Shown here: positions 1-12,207 of the stretch, one piece after another
Layout: each line of letters starts with the position of its first letter
Numbering within the stretch: position 1 is the stretch's first letter
Source of the DNA: Sympetrum striolatum
Taxonomy: Eukaryota; Arthropoda; Insecta; Odonata; Libellulidae
Reading direction: 5' to 3'
Assembly (NCBI GenBank): GCA_947579665.1
Contig: OX388351.1
Coordinates: 57,110,939-57,174,938 of the forward strand
DNA: 64,000 bases
Position numbers and translations under genes: made by a program
The notes under the pieces: model-generated
What the model was told of the DNA's origin: nothing
Databases searched by the model: none
Seen by the model: only the letters and a program-made list of their open reading frames with translations

Positions 1-59
1 CATATTCTCCTATCTTGATGAAAAAACCGATGCTCGTTACTTAACTCGGCATTTAAATG

Positions 60-627
60 CATTAGCGGCGACATAATGGGGCTAGCCATTGGCTATTCAC
101 CTTTAATAATCTGGCTCCGCTATTACGTTCGATATTTGAGGAATGTTGACATTTCCCGAAAGTCCGGCGCAAATTTGTCCCCTATTATGTCAAGGGAAGT
201 CCATTCCTGGAAAGGAGCATTTTTCTCCGAATGGAAATGGCATCCGAAAAAATCTTTCCCGTCACCAAATTGCAGCACGCGATCTTTTTTGCCGAAGTGG
301 CAACATGGCCTCCGCCAGGTAAAATGCCTTCGATCCATTACCTCCCGCCAGAGGGGGCGAAAAACAGCGTTTGAGCGCCAGATTAAGTGGACGCCGAAGA
401 GTCGCAGGGGTCGCTTCTCCTTCCCAGAATTCTCTGCGGCCATTATAACGGTGAGATTAGGGATATCGGCCATAATCCCCTTTTCAGCGACGGGGCAGGT
501 GACCTTACCCCTTATTGTAGTCAACGGAGATAATATTTACATTAATTATTCGGACATGATCGGGCTTTCGGGGTCGCATTGGATTACCTTGTTTATGGCG
601 CGGAAATTTGGGAAAAATGAAAGATGA
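60..627 (+). other. GC-richer island with open frames on both strands; no recognised gene
   Basis: This patch is clearly richer in G+C than the sequence that follows it. It stays open for 183 codons on the plus strand (76-627) and 133 codons on the minus strand (123-524). Open frames on both strands point to a local shortage of AT-rich stop codons rather than to a gene. I recognise no domain in either product, and no convincing splice signals bound the frames. It could be an exon, a regulatory island or a decayed insertion. Confidence 0.25.
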
Positions 628-786
628 TGCACCTCGAAAGAAAATTTGGGAAGGAGAAAGTGAGAATTTTCAAAAAATAATTCGGAAGGGTAAACTTATT
701 TTTTTTTCTTGGAAAAATTCCAATATGCAAATTATGAAATTAATAGTGTCACGGTTGATTTAGTTCACAATCATTTATTTAGGTTC

Positions 787-890
787 TCTTACATCGTGTA
801 TGTAGGTAAGAAAATGATTCCTCTATTCGGAAGACTAAGCTTTCCAAATAGAGATACCGGGTTCGATTCCTGGCCCCGTCAGACCTTTTT
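787..890 (+). repeat. Possible tRNA-derived SINE remnant (box B only)
   Basis: A pol III box B match, GGTTCGATTCC (860-870), sits inside a five-pair T-arm-like hairpin, and a run of T begins at 884. No matching acceptor stem or clear box A lies about 50 bases upstream, so this is not a functional tRNA gene. It differs from the two SINE-like families elsewhere in the window. A worn SINE is the simplest reading. Confidence 0.3.
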
Positions 891-1391
891 CAAGTCCGTT
901 TTTCCATGGGAATTTTTATAGGTGCACGCCCTTATGTGCAAAGTTGCCTCAACCCTTTTCTAAAAATTAAACGTTAATAAAGTATTCAAAGGAGCCATAA
1001 ATTATAGGGTTGTACGGGTCGATTAAATGTAACTTGATTCGCAGAGTATTAGCATGCCAATATTTTTATTCTGATGCAATGGGTTGAGCAAATATGAGTT
1101 TAACAGCTACGGATGTTCAGTATTACATAGAAAATGGACCGTATAGTTGATACATATGTTGATCTACAGGATCCAGTTTATCTTAAATAGACGTGGAATC
1201 CGATGTCATACGCGGATAAAGCCACTACACGAGTCTTACACGTTAACGACTTCCGATGCAAGCTTACTTTAGTCATCTTAAGCCAACGTAACTCGCACAC
1301 AAAGATAAGAATCATTTTATTTTCATAAAATAATGGAAATTGGATTAACCTAACCTCTGTTACTATGAATTCTATTTGTTTTTCCTTCCAG

Positions 1392-1605
1392 ATTATTCAA
1401 CTCTGACGCAGTTCAAGGAGATAAAGATGATAATATGGCGGCAGAAAAGGTTGCGGCTGAGACGAAAATGTATAAAACTGAAAGGATCACGAGAAGAAGG
1501 GATAAAAAGTCCGTGAGAGATAAGAACCAAGTAAGAAGCAATGATAAAGGAGAAACCATCGAAGGGGATTCGAGTAAAAGCCAATTGAAGAGCGCTAATT
1601 TATAA
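1392..1605 (+). CDS. Candidate terminal coding exon of an unidentified host gene
   Basis: A textbook splice acceptor (pyrimidine tract ending TTTTTCCTTCCAG at 1391) is followed at once by a frame that stays open for 70 codons and ends in TAA at 1603-1605. Taking the first base as the end of a split codon, the product starts LFNSDAVQGDKDDN and is rich in Lys, Glu, Asp, Arg and Ser, a composition typical of a disordered, charged C-terminal tail. Its purine-rich codons differ from the AT-rich flanks. I find no domain and cannot name the gene. Upstream exons would lie before the window or in its first 1.3 kb. The overlapping minus-strand frame (1413-1943) looks like a shadow. Transcript evidence is needed to confirm it. 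Confidence 0.35.
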
Positions 1606-1940
1606 AAGAAAGGAAACGGCTGGAGATATCGAATTGCGGATGCAGATGCCGATAAATTCGAAATAATCCCACCGAAGACGTGCATTCGCCAGCGAGAATA
1701 GAGCCTCGTTCTTGAAATTCCGATTGATACTTCATTCGCTCGAATCAGTTTGATAAAATTTCTTGCCATTAAAAAACGGGCTAGTTTTTTTAACATTGTA
1801 TGGGTGTCAATGGCCAGATAACGGGAAAATATTTCAGAAAACAAATTGGTTTTGATGATTGGGAACGCTTTTTGAAACGAATATTTTCGGTTTTTATAGA
1901 AATTTAATTTAATTGTTCTTAAATTTCTGTGATGTACATA

Positions 1941-2017
1941 CACTCCTGGCCAAAATTAACTCAGCACCGGCCGTTAGGATCGCTAGGGAGGTGCTGCGTT
2001 AATATTGGCCAGGAGTG
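1941..2017. mobile_element. 77-bp foldback MITE with TA target-site duplication
   Basis: TA (1939-1940) and TA (2018-2019) flank a 77-bp element. Its 28-bp terminal inverted repeats (1941-1968 and 1990-2017) begin CACTCCTGGCCAA and differ at only two positions; a 21-bp centre separates them. TA duplications are typical of the Tc1/mariner superfamily, so this is probably a minimal internally deleted derivative moved by a Tc1-like transposase. It encodes nothing. Confidence 0.75.
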
Positions 2018-2019
2018 TA

Positions 2020-4200
2020 CCACAGATTCACTTCTTCACTTCAATGGCTAATTTCCTACGTTTTACATGTTCCCCAAAATAAAAGTACAGATTTATAAAA
2101 GTAATACGTAGGGTATTATGGAAGTTACGTTTTTAAACATAAATGTATGCATACCTAGAAACTGAATATTGTTCCCCGACCAACCTAATGAAAATTAATT
2201 ATTTCAAACTAGCGGAGTACCCGTTGATTCTCAACGGGAAAATGTCATAAATTGTCTTTGCAACGAACACCAATACAAAGAAGATGTACCAAGAAGAGCA
2301 AAACCAATTGTCAATATAAATATAGGAATGATTCAATTTTTGTCAATTCTGTTAATCATTTGCGATTGTTTTCGGTGACATCGACAAATAATTGAAATTC
2401 AGGGACATGATTCCCATAGTTAAAATATTCGAAGATGATATTTTCATCTATAGAGTAACATATCGGAAAAACTTCAGAGTTTAATATTGGACTAAAGGCA
2501 AATCATATACCAGCAATACTTCTTTAGAGGGAATTTCTATAGTATACTCTAAGTCCTCGAGTAGAGAGAGATTAAAACCGTTTTAAAACTCTAACTAAAA
2601 ATTCAGAAAAACAATTACGTTGCCGTAAATAAAACTTGGTTGCTACTGACGTTTAAAAAAATTGTAAAAAATAAAATTTTAATGTTCATACTTTTTTCCG
2701 TGCAGTTCTTCAGAGGATATTGTTCGTGACAGCAGATGTTAAAATCTCATGCAATTTTTTCTTCTTCATAAAGCGTATCACTTATTAGCAGGATTAATTT
2801 TAACTTGACTTATATTTTTAATGCATTTTGATGGATAAATACATGAATTTGGAATCAACAATCGCCTTCATTGTCAAGGGGGATGGGTTGTTTACAACCT
2901 CGAAATTTTGATAAAATATGCACACATTTTATCAAAATTCACAAAATTTCAATTTGTATACGATATTTTACGACCAAAATAAAAATTTTCATTCTATTCC
3001 CCTTCTTTTGGTGCTTGATTCAACTTCGTACGACTATTATTTCTAATTTAAATTTTCGAATGAAATAAAGCCTGCAGCAAGAAAAATGAACTTTACGTGC
3101 ATTACTTATGGAAATGATATTTCGATTTTTCGGCTATTCCTTTTGGGTTTTTCCTAAACCATCTCCTTACCGTGGCGAACAAAACAGAAAAAAAATATTC
3201 AAATCGGTTGCGCCGTTTTTTGATTTTTAGATGACGTCACGAACATCTTAAGATTATAAGTTTTTGTTAATATTGTATGCGTTTCTACTTAAAATAGAGG
3301 ATATCTTTAAAAGCTCGTGATTAGCACCAAAGGAATTAAATATATAATATACACTTATTTCAATATATGTTATTTCACTAATCGATGACTTGCCTCTAAC
3401 TTTTTATAAGAATATAATCAATAGAGTTAGCTGTAGCTTTGTGGAACTCCAAACATTTCTTCTCATTTCTTTTATAAGAATATCTCGGTTGATGATGATG
3501 AGAGGGCATTTCGTGATTCTCATTGAAATAAACTCCAATGGTGATTTATTAGTTCTTGTATATGGAAAAATTCCAGCGAAATATTAAACATAGGAAAATA
3601 TATTCTTCAAAAAAATTCTAACGCGCAATCAAGTAACATAAAATAAACCTTGGCTCTTCTACTATTACACTAGACAATTTATATGAATAAATCAGTACCC
3701 TCACTCCTAGAATAATTAGGAGACGAATTGCGGAAAGTGTAGACAATTTAAATCCACAATCGGATTGTATTCACTCCTAACTCTACTGTGAACTAATGAA
3801 TACGCTCATCCGTGTATGTTCAGCAAATGAAAAGGAAATGCACATCAATTCGCCCCTTTTATTTCGTTGTCTGGAGATCTACTTATGGGGTCGTCTGAGA
3901 TTAGCATCTTCATAGCGAGAGGATGTAATGCGGTGCGATAATCTCTACTGCACTAATCTGTACGGGAATCGAGGGTTCATTATCTCCGGTGCACAGTCTT
4001 AAGGAACGCAAAGGCCTATGCTTCGGCGCTAAATCACGCCATCTGTCCCAAGCAATTCCCTCGGCCTTATATGGTCGATACCTCCTCGAAGACTTCGTGT
4101 AATTTATGTGGATGGTAAGAATTGATGTCTCCGACAAAGATATTAAATGAAACGAAAGCATTAGAAGGCGACGCAACTTTTCATAAGACGCTAAAGGAAG
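2020..4200. other. AT-rich intergenic or intronic sequence, no gene seen
   Basis: I see no gene here. A stretch around 3180-3250 (AAATCGGTTGCGCCG followed by a TGACGTCA palindrome at 3233-3240) resembles the tails of worn insect transposons but cannot be assigned. The open frames in this block are short and lack coding character. Confidence 0.4.
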
Positions 4201-4256
4201 GAAGAGAAAACAGATGGGAAATGGGATATACAATGAAGAGGGAAGAATTTGACGGA

Positions 4257-4278
4257 GGGAAGGGAGGGAGGCGAGGGG
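4257..4278 (+). other. G-quadruplex motif in a purine-rich tract
   Basis: Four runs of at least three G occur with loops of 2, 1 and 6 bases, inside a purine-rich tract from 4190 to 4310. The motif fits the usual G-quadruplex pattern. Whether it folds in the cell is not known from sequence. Confidence 0.5.
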
Positions 4279-5805
4279 TGTGAGGGATGGAAAAGGTTTG
4301 GAGGGAGAATAAATTGAATTGCAAACGCCCTCATTACTGCAGCTTCCAAGCTTGTAAACCCTTTCCTTCAGTAAGGGTTAATCTTAAAGCCAGGAATGAA
4401 TATCTCTTCCCATGAATAAAATATTTATCAGCCGAGGACGTCCCTTAAATGTTACGAAACGAAAACTATTACTTAAAGACATTAGTTCGAGAAATAAGGG
4501 AGGCTATTAATTCCGTTTGAGAAAGGAAAATTTAGTCTATAGGCCCTGGGGTTTAATCGAGTTCAATGGAAATCATCTCTTGATGTTCTTAATTTTGAAA
4601 TCGCCATGGTCATTATTGGTATTTCAAATTAAAGTAGCTCTCTGATTTAGATCCATAACAATTGTTATTTCCAGGTAATTTTATTTTCAAATAGTAGTAA
4701 TAGTTACACAAAAAATGTTTACTTTCCACTTATTATTTTTCCCTGATTAAAGTCGTGCATTAATGAATTTTTTTCGATTTAAATCTACGGATAGTGCTGC
4801 TTTTTCATTGCAATAAGTACAATATCCTTATCAAACTATTAAACTTACCCAATGTACAAGATAAAATAAGTATTATATCAATTACAAAGCTATTTTAAAT
4901 TATTATGGCTTTCCACAAAGTCACACTTTCTCATATAGATTGCATTAAGTATTATATCTTTAAAGTTCTGGGGTGTGATGTGAAGAAGATTACTCTACTG
5001 ATATTTAGTTCAGAAATGAGTTCATACCGATGTTATTGCGACAAAAGGTTCAGTTTAAGGCTTGATATAATTCTACATTTTATTTTTCAGTTATTTGCTT
5101 GGAATATTCCGCCACCAATTTTAGCCTCAATTAAATAATATTATCAATTTAATAATACATCTAAGTTATTTTCGTAAATTTCATCTAACCCCAAATGATA
5201 AACGAAGTTTTGACTACCTCCGGACACAACCCTCTTTGGCCAAATTTCATTTTACGTTGTTGTGCTTTGAAAGCACCTATTATATGTCTATAACGAGTAT
5301 CTTGTATTTTGGTCATGCAAATTTTTGTACAATACAAGAGAGAGAAAAGGCATTGGAGAGCTAAGTATTTTTTGAAATTTCATTCAATACTGCAACCGTT
5401 TGAACTTATAATGGACGGAATTTAATTTTTAGAATAAAATATTCATTTTTAAAATAATATTCTTTGATTTTTAGAACTTAATCAATATACAAAACAATAT
5501 CATACGGAAATCTATTATACCCAGGCATTGGGAAAGATGATTGAATTCTTAAGAAATAGAAGATAGAATATAAAGCTTTGTAAAAATACTTTTAAGTATT
5601 AAAACTAGTAGTAGTAAATATAATTTTAGTAGTAATTATGAATCATAAATAGAAATTATTGTCCCAAAGTCTTAAGGCCCACAGACTTCGATAATTTTGT
5701 TAAATTATTAGACAAGAGCACAAATCATTGGTGAGAATATGCATTATGCGAACATTTGAGAAATTTATAGTCTGGCGATGCAATTTTAGAAATTTCGTTC
5801 GTTTT

Positions 5806-6170
5806 GTTAAGAAATGTTACGATAAAAAAGCAAGCGTTACAAAAATGCTCTCAGACGTAGGTTGGGAATCCTTGAAAGAAAGGAGATTGGAAGTTAGGCT
5901 GCGATTGCTTAATAAATTCAGGGAAACTACATTTTCCGAAGATACAATCGGTATCATGCAACCCCCCTGCTACGTCGGTCGATCCGATAATGACCGTAAG
6001 TTAAGAGAAATAGATGCTAGGACGAATCGTTTTAGAGATTCATTCTTTCCGCGAACAATACGTGACAGTAACCGAATAAGGAAGTAATTTAGATTCAACT
6101 TGTGTTTACACCCCCTGCCACACGCCAAAAGGCGGCTTGAAGGGCATTAATGTAGATGTAGATGTAGAAA
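5806..6170 (+). mobile_element. 5'-truncated non-LTR retrotransposon, 3' end with reverse-transcriptase C-terminus
   Basis: The frame ending in TAA at 6085-6087 encodes the C-terminal tail typical of ORF2 of many insect LINEs: SVTKMLSDVGWESLKERR, then RLRLLNKF, a PPCYVGRSDNDRKLREI block, and finally FFPRTIRD. A short 3' UTR with CACCCCCTGCCACACGCC and GGCGGCTTGAAGGGC leads to a tail of three ATGTAG units (6150-6167). Nothing upstream resembles the RT core, so this is a 5'-truncated insertion. The reported open frame from 5728 joins flanking sequence to the LINE. The clade (jockey, I or Nimb type) cannot be decided from this tail. Six related fragments occur in the window. Confidence 0.75.
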
Positions 6171-6689
6171 TATTAACCGCTTATAATACCCGAAGAAATT
6201 ATTTTGGAAGATTTTTTAAGACTTTTTTGCATGTATTCGTTGCTCTTTCTTCTTTCTTATACATTTCTCTGAGGATTCTGAAACTGTATTACATATTCTA
6301 ATATTCAGTTTCTCAGATTACTAGAAACACAATGGAAGAAATAGACGTCAGAAATAGCTCCATTAGCGATACAAATCAAGCTCCGCGAAATCGCTCTTCC
6401 TGTACAGCGGCTGAGAAAGTATCTCCGTGAACGGCGAATTCCAGTCACAAAAGGAAGTTTTCCGTTTCGCTAAAAACAAACTCGGAGAGGAAAATATTAC
6501 AGCCGCACCATTTAGATTACCCTGTCAGGCGGATGTGAATCTAAAAAGAGGGGAGGAAAGCCTTAAGAGCTCTCTCACGAAATAAAGCCATCCATCAGAC
6601 AGGCACCTTGGCCAGATTCTCCGAGCGACAGGTCCCCGGTGCCAAGGGACTTCATTCCGTACCCGAAATGAATGAATATGGATATTAAG

Positions 6690-6775
6690 AGAGAGAGTCG
6701 CGCTGAGGAATGAGGGCCCCCAAAAGGGGCGGAGGGGGGCCCCCTGGGAGGAGGGGGCCCCGGTGGGGGGTGGGT
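6690..6775 (+). other. Very G/C-rich tract with G-quadruplex and hairpin potential
   Basis: Alternating G and C homopolymer runs (for example GGGCCCCCAAAAGGGGC and GGAGGGGGGCCCCC) allow hairpins. From 6746 to 6773 four G runs fit a quadruplex with loops of 4, 7 and 1. The tract lies in a GC-richer island (about 6380-6860) within AT-rich DNA. No gene is visible in it. Confidence 0.55.
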
Positions 6776-7090
6776 AATGGGAGAGCAGTGGAAATGGACT
6801 GGAAGTTGGCGACGTGGGGGGGATGAGTGGTTTTATTACCTATCAAATGAGAATAAAAATCCGCGCCGACTTAAGAATTACCGCAATAAATCAATGCTAA
6901 GTCATTTCTATTCTCTGACGTCTTCCTCAAATGTATGAGAGCTGGGTGATAAACCTGCGACTTTGAATAAGAAGCTAAATAACTCTTGATGCGTGATTAC
7001 ATTAATGAAAATAATAAATAATTTATTATTTCGAAAAATAAATTATATTTTTTATTTAAATATACATTTGATTTCGTGGAAAGATAAACA

Positions 7091-7122
7091 CTGACAAAGA
7101 AGGCTTTTGGAGATGTCTCAAT
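7091..7122 (+). repeat. Short fragment of the AGAGGTTTAAAATCTCC foldback family
   Basis: The stretch CTGACAAAGAAGGCTTTTGG followed by AGATG matches the inner part of the right arm of the full element at 26926-27171. Only about 30 bases remain, so the assignment is tentative. Confidence 0.3.
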
Positions 7123-8402
7123 CCTATATTTTATGATGCTCCAGGAAAGGAATTTTTACTGATAATTTCTACTGTTTTCCGAAATGTTTAACACTCAAAT
7201 GTCAAGATGTTGGTATCTTTTGTATCACAAATAAAAGAAAAAACAGAACAGGTAATCTTTTTCCAACTGAAACAAAAGATTATTTAATTGCATAAGTCTG
7301 AAAGTATTAACGCACGCTGCGAAATGAAAATTATCGGTTTTGCATTAAATTTTCTCGAAAAGTAAACAAAAACATATTTTTGGAGGCGGAGAAATTTTGA
7401 GCAAAAAACCTTTAAATCGATACGTAAATAAATATCTTTCACTAATCCGGTGAAATGAATTTTGATGGTGACTGGTTTCGGTTAGTAAATAATTTAGTTT
7501 ACACCAATTCTTCATCACATAGAAATTCCACTAACATAAGTGTCGGGTCTCTTCATAAATTTTCTTTTTAGACGGATTAATAACTATAACGCATAACCAA
7601 GGCTTACGTTTCGTAGTAAAACATATTTTTATCATGCTGACGTTCCTGTGGCATTGAATTCTTCCACTAAGTTAATCTTCGCAGGCTAGCGACGCTCCTC
7701 GTAGATGAATGGTCTGACAATACACGTCAAGGAAACCGTAAATATTCACTTGAAATCCATCCTTGTTCTCAACCGTTGAATCGGATTCTGCTTTAAAAGC
7801 CTACAGACTATTTCGGATGACAACAAATTTAGAGGTAGCATGATTACTGTTGCGGCTGTTGACTGCTGATTCAGCAAATAGGGATTGATTTTTATCATAT
7901 ATCAGTTTTCATAGTTTTATAATAAGAGTAGTTATATTACCATCAAATAATGGATGTAACGTTTTCAAACTGTTTATTGGATAATGATTTTGACCCTTTT
8001 TACAGTTTGGCAATAGAACATGGAATTATCTTTTTTCTCGGTTTTCATCGGACTCAATATTAAGGCTTTCGAGATTCAGCTATACTCGGATGAGAATATA
8101 GTGAGGCAGTCAATTATATTTCTATCAGATTTTATCGTTTTTGCCTTAATTTACATTGATATGGATTTAAATAATAAACTGCAATATGTATAAAAAGTTA
8201 TTCATGATATTTTATATTGCTGTCTTTCGGCTCTTTTAATACTACTGGTTTACTTTCACTTCCACAAAATTTAAGACGGAATGTGTTATCCATAAAAATA
8301 ATTGCTACATGTGATATGCAACGACAAAGATAACAAAATTAAAAACAGCGGAAATTTACTTCATCCTTATCAGTTCAATCACCTAGATTTATATTTTAGA
8401 TT

Positions 8403-8545
8403 AAGATACCCTGCGAGCCGCCAGAGGCTTATGGCAGGGGGTTTAATGCACCACCATTATTAATTCCTCCCTATTAGCATCTCTAACAGCCTAGGGAAAA
8501 AACGACCAAAAGTATGAGTACTTCACAAAGCGGAAGCATATTAAA
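8403..8545 (-). mobile_element. LINE 3' end fragment, divergent copy
   Basis: On the minus strand the fragment carries the same 3' UTR pattern as the copies at 5806 and 24413: CCCCCTGCCATAAGCC, then GGCGGCTCGCAGGG. Just upstream a decayed C-terminal frame reads SFFP, an in-frame TAG where the others have Arg, then AVRDANR, matching the FFPRTIRD motif. The ATGTAG tail is missing. It looks like an older copy or a separate subfamily. Confidence 0.6.
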
Positions 8546-8559
8546 AATGTTTTTTCAAT

Positions 8560-11500
8560 GGAGTAGCCGAGTTAAATTTACGAAAACCCCCTAAACGTTT
8601 GACTTTTACGTGGGTATTTTAAGACAGTAGAGAATCCGATTTTTTTCAAATTTTATTTTCATCTGGACCAGAAAGAGCCCTTTCCACTCATACTATCAAC
8701 GTCATCTACACATACTACAACGTCCTCCCACAAGTATCGGGTGCCTACGAAGAGTGCACGCGATTGTTTACGGTCATCTTGATATTACCGTCATTTTTTT
8801 TGCTGCATACTAGACAATAATCTGAAATATGTGTTTCAAGACTTGAAGAAACATAGTTGTTGTGAATATAACGTCGAATAAGGTTGTCACATTCAATAAA
8901 TAATAGTTTCTGGGAACCATTACTCAGAATCCACTGGACCTAGGTGATAAATATTTTCTAATTGCTAAAATGGTTTTATCAAAAGTAATAATAATCACAA
9001 AGAATTTTAGGGGAAGCTATTGTCCATAAACGTATAACTCAACTTCCATATGAATATGAACCATTATATTAAATCGATTTTATGATTAGCTTCTATTCTG
9101 CTGGGGTTGGTTAAGATATTAAGATTATGATTTCTGCTTAATATGGAACTATATAAGTCAACCTTAGATAACCTATCCATATCCGTACTAAGTTACAGAG
9201 GAACTGAAAATATTATAGACCACTCCACTGCTCGTCATCTTATCTTTAGTGAAATTAGCAAGAATCTTTACCGTTAGCACCAAAACCTGTATGTACATAA
9301 ATAACTTTCTAATCATTCGATGGCCTTTAGGAAAAGTGATATATGAATGCTTATTACGTAAATACACTCGATTGATGTACAATTTGCATTAATATTTATA
9401 TAATTAGTGTTTGAATTAAAAGTAGCTACCTAGTCGAAAGGACTTTTATACAACTCTCACTTTCTTTAGATTTTGCCGCTATTGGTAAGTAAGAATGGCA
9501 AATAATTCTAGGAGGAACATCATCAAATCATTAAAGTCATGTTTAACTTTTCGAATTATCCTTTGTTTTTCGTAGCTTGAATAATCAGCACCCACAGATT
9601 GCCGTACTAAATTTCAAATCCTATTTAACTAAAAATGGAATGATTATGCTAAATCTCACTCCAATATTCAGCAAGACTGATTTAAGCTGATACACCATCG
9701 CATAAGAATTTAGAATAGAAATGATCTTCTAAGTAAAATATTTCTTCCTTTCTAAATTTACACTTGATGGTTATCCGTTAAATCGCTCGTGCTTAGTAGA
9801 TCAGAGAGAAATTTTATGAATTGACTTCATCTCAAACCTATATGCGATTCAATACAATCCATTCCTTTATTTTTTTTTCCTTCCTTTTGAGTAACTTTGA
9901 TCTAGGATTTCTGTCATGCTTAGAACATCCTAAAATGAGTGGTTGAGGTACGGGAGCTTTTCCGCATAAAAACTGTAAGATTAACTCTCCAATAATTATA
10001 ATTTCCTTGAAAACATGCATAGCATCTGCCAATTCAAATAGGACCGAGAAAACGCAGTATGGAACACAGTAATAATCACGCCTCAAATTTTGTAAAACAA
10101 GAATAAACATCGGGTAGCAATGTAAAATTAATAGGTATATAGAACAAGCTTTTAAAAAAATTCAGATAATGTCTTTAATAATTAGGAATATTTAAATGTA
10201 AATATTTCTGTTACCCTCGATTTGTTCTAATCTAAGCATGCACCCTCTGCTGGATCATTTTTGATTTTTAGAGAATTATTACGTCACTATATATAATTAT
10301 ATTATATAAATACACATATATTCACAAAGGTATTATAAAATATACTAATATCACACACACATTATTATTAATATACTTTTCCCACGATGCTGAGATCATC
10401 GGATCTATTAATCGCAACGTATCTGAGAATCGTACAGCGTGTGAAGTAAATTGTTTCTATAGGTGATTGAGAGACTTACGTTTGGTGATTGTAAATAAAA
10501 CTTTAATTTTACTTTCACCCTAGTAAATAAAATATATAATGGTAGAGTCTACGAAAATTACTTTTCGGAAAACCTATGCCTAAGATTCATAAAATAAATT
10601 ATTCCACTTTAAGAACACCCATATCGGTGAAAGTAGTTGATAATACAAAACATTCTGATTGGATGAGCAAAGATTTTAAAAGACGATGAATGACTTGAAA
10701 GTCTGGGGAAATCAGTACAAGATATCCTTTACTTATTTGTTCCCAAGATATAGTCACCTTAGTAGTAGTACATCACATTAAATTGCGATTGGGGGTAAAC
10801 TTTTACGAACTTATTTACAGCAGCCGTGATGTAGCGCTGGATTATCACAACCCAGAAAGACGAACTTGTACAAATGTATCCGTGAATACCCGTGCACAAA
10901 CATAGAAAGACAAGACGTCATTTCACGCATCTCACTCCGCAGACGTCCACAATAGGTTTTCATCCTTTTTTACCACCGTGATTATATTTCCCCTCTGTCA
11001 TTTGCCTTCATAAGCCACGCCCACTCCGGGGCACCTTCGCAATCCCTCACAGATGGGCTGCTTCGAGGGAAATCCCAGGAAAGGAGACATTAGGATGAGG
11101 CAAATGTAACGAAGAGAAAGTGGAAAGAAGAGGAGGCAACGAAATGACGGAGAAGATGCATTTAGGAAATGAAAGCGGCGGAGGGAAGCGAGGCGGATTT
11201 TCCAAGAGAAAGCGTACGCCAAAAGGAGAACTCGTTACCTGCGACTTCCAAACGACGATAATTCCCAAACTTTCCTAATTTCCGAAAATATTTCTCGAGC
11301 GCCTTATGCACTATACTTTGCTTCACTCATCTGAAACTTTGGCAGGTTTTAACTTGTGTTTTTCAACAGGAAAGGACTGGGAGTGATTAGGTTCCTAAAG
11401 TGCAATTCCTTCATTCGAAATATAGGTGCCTCCCTTGATTCTCGCAAGGGTTGACCCTTATTCGGCAGCGTTCTTATGAAATAGATTCAATCAGCTACGG

Positions 11501-11884
11501 AAATGAATTCATCAAAAGATCTAATTAGATTCCACCGTTCATGCGCTTACTAAATGCAACTCCAGAATACATATTCCTTATTTTAATATGCATTACTTTT
11601 CTTGTTTTAACAACTCCGTGTACAAATTTTGACCCTTATTTCCTCATGAAAACAGACCTGAACAATGACCCTATAAAAGACTCGTTATGGAGCACTCCAC
11701 CATTACATTTCTAATTACCGAGAATTTTCATCAACGTTTTCATCCGCCTGATTAACGACCTCTACCATACTGCAGTTCTAATTTTACGATATTCCAGAGG
11801 ACATTAAAAGAGTGGAGAGGTTTTGGTTTTGATGTATATTTTTTTAAATTAATTTGTTTGATATAAAATCAAATTGGCGGAACC
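8560..11884. other. AT-rich stretch with no supported gene; GC-richer patch near 10900-11280
   Basis: Several frames of 60-90 codons occur, the longest on the minus strand at 9838-10110, but none shows a recognisable domain or good splice boundaries. Between about 10900 and 11280 the G+C rises and two overlapping minus-strand frames open (10998-11268), again probably from composition alone. I see no RNA gene here. Confidence 0.4.
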
Positions 11885-12071
11885 GGCTGAGGTGGCGGAG
11901 TGGTTAGCGTGCTAGCACTCCAATATCGAGGTAGGTATCAGGTTCGAATCCCGGCCAGTCGGATTTTTCTGGATAGGGAGTGATTGTGGCTTTGTAAATA
12001 TTAACAATTATTTAAATGGATGTGATTGGGGTCTCCCGGTTTCCACTAGACAAGTTATTATTATTATTATT
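11885..12071 (+). mobile_element. tRNA-derived SINE-like element, family 1, with (TTA)n tail
   Basis: Pol III box A (TGGCGGAGTGG, 11893-11903) and box B (GGTTCGAATCC, 11941-11951) are well formed. They are followed by a non-tRNA body (GGATTTTTCTGGATAGGGAG and onward) and a tail of TTA units (12055-12071). No acceptor stem closes, so it is not a tRNA gene. The copy at 18891 shares the box B context and the body just after it. The element ends about 135 bp before the mariner insertion. Confidence 0.75.
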
Positions 12072-12207
12072 CACTTCACACATTCATTTTATCTTCTTTT
12101 TAGTCTATCTTTTTGAATGACGCATATAATTAGCATTTTTCTTTCTGATTTCCATACTAAATAATTTCTAAGTAATTTGAAACACAATACATTTCATTTT
12201 AAATATA

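Noticed and set aside
1413..1943. 176-residue minus-strand protein
   Set aside because: It overlaps the candidate exon antisense, runs into a MITE, and has no domain.
3180..3250. Specific transposon 3' end
   Set aside because: The AAATCGGTTGCGCCG motif looks like insect transposon tails but is too short and degraded to assign.
9838..10110. 90-residue minus-strand gene
   Set aside because: No domain, splice context or composition shift; chance frame length in this DNA.
11885..11965. tRNA gene
   Set aside because: Box A and box B are good, but no acceptor stem closes and a SINE-like body and tail follow.
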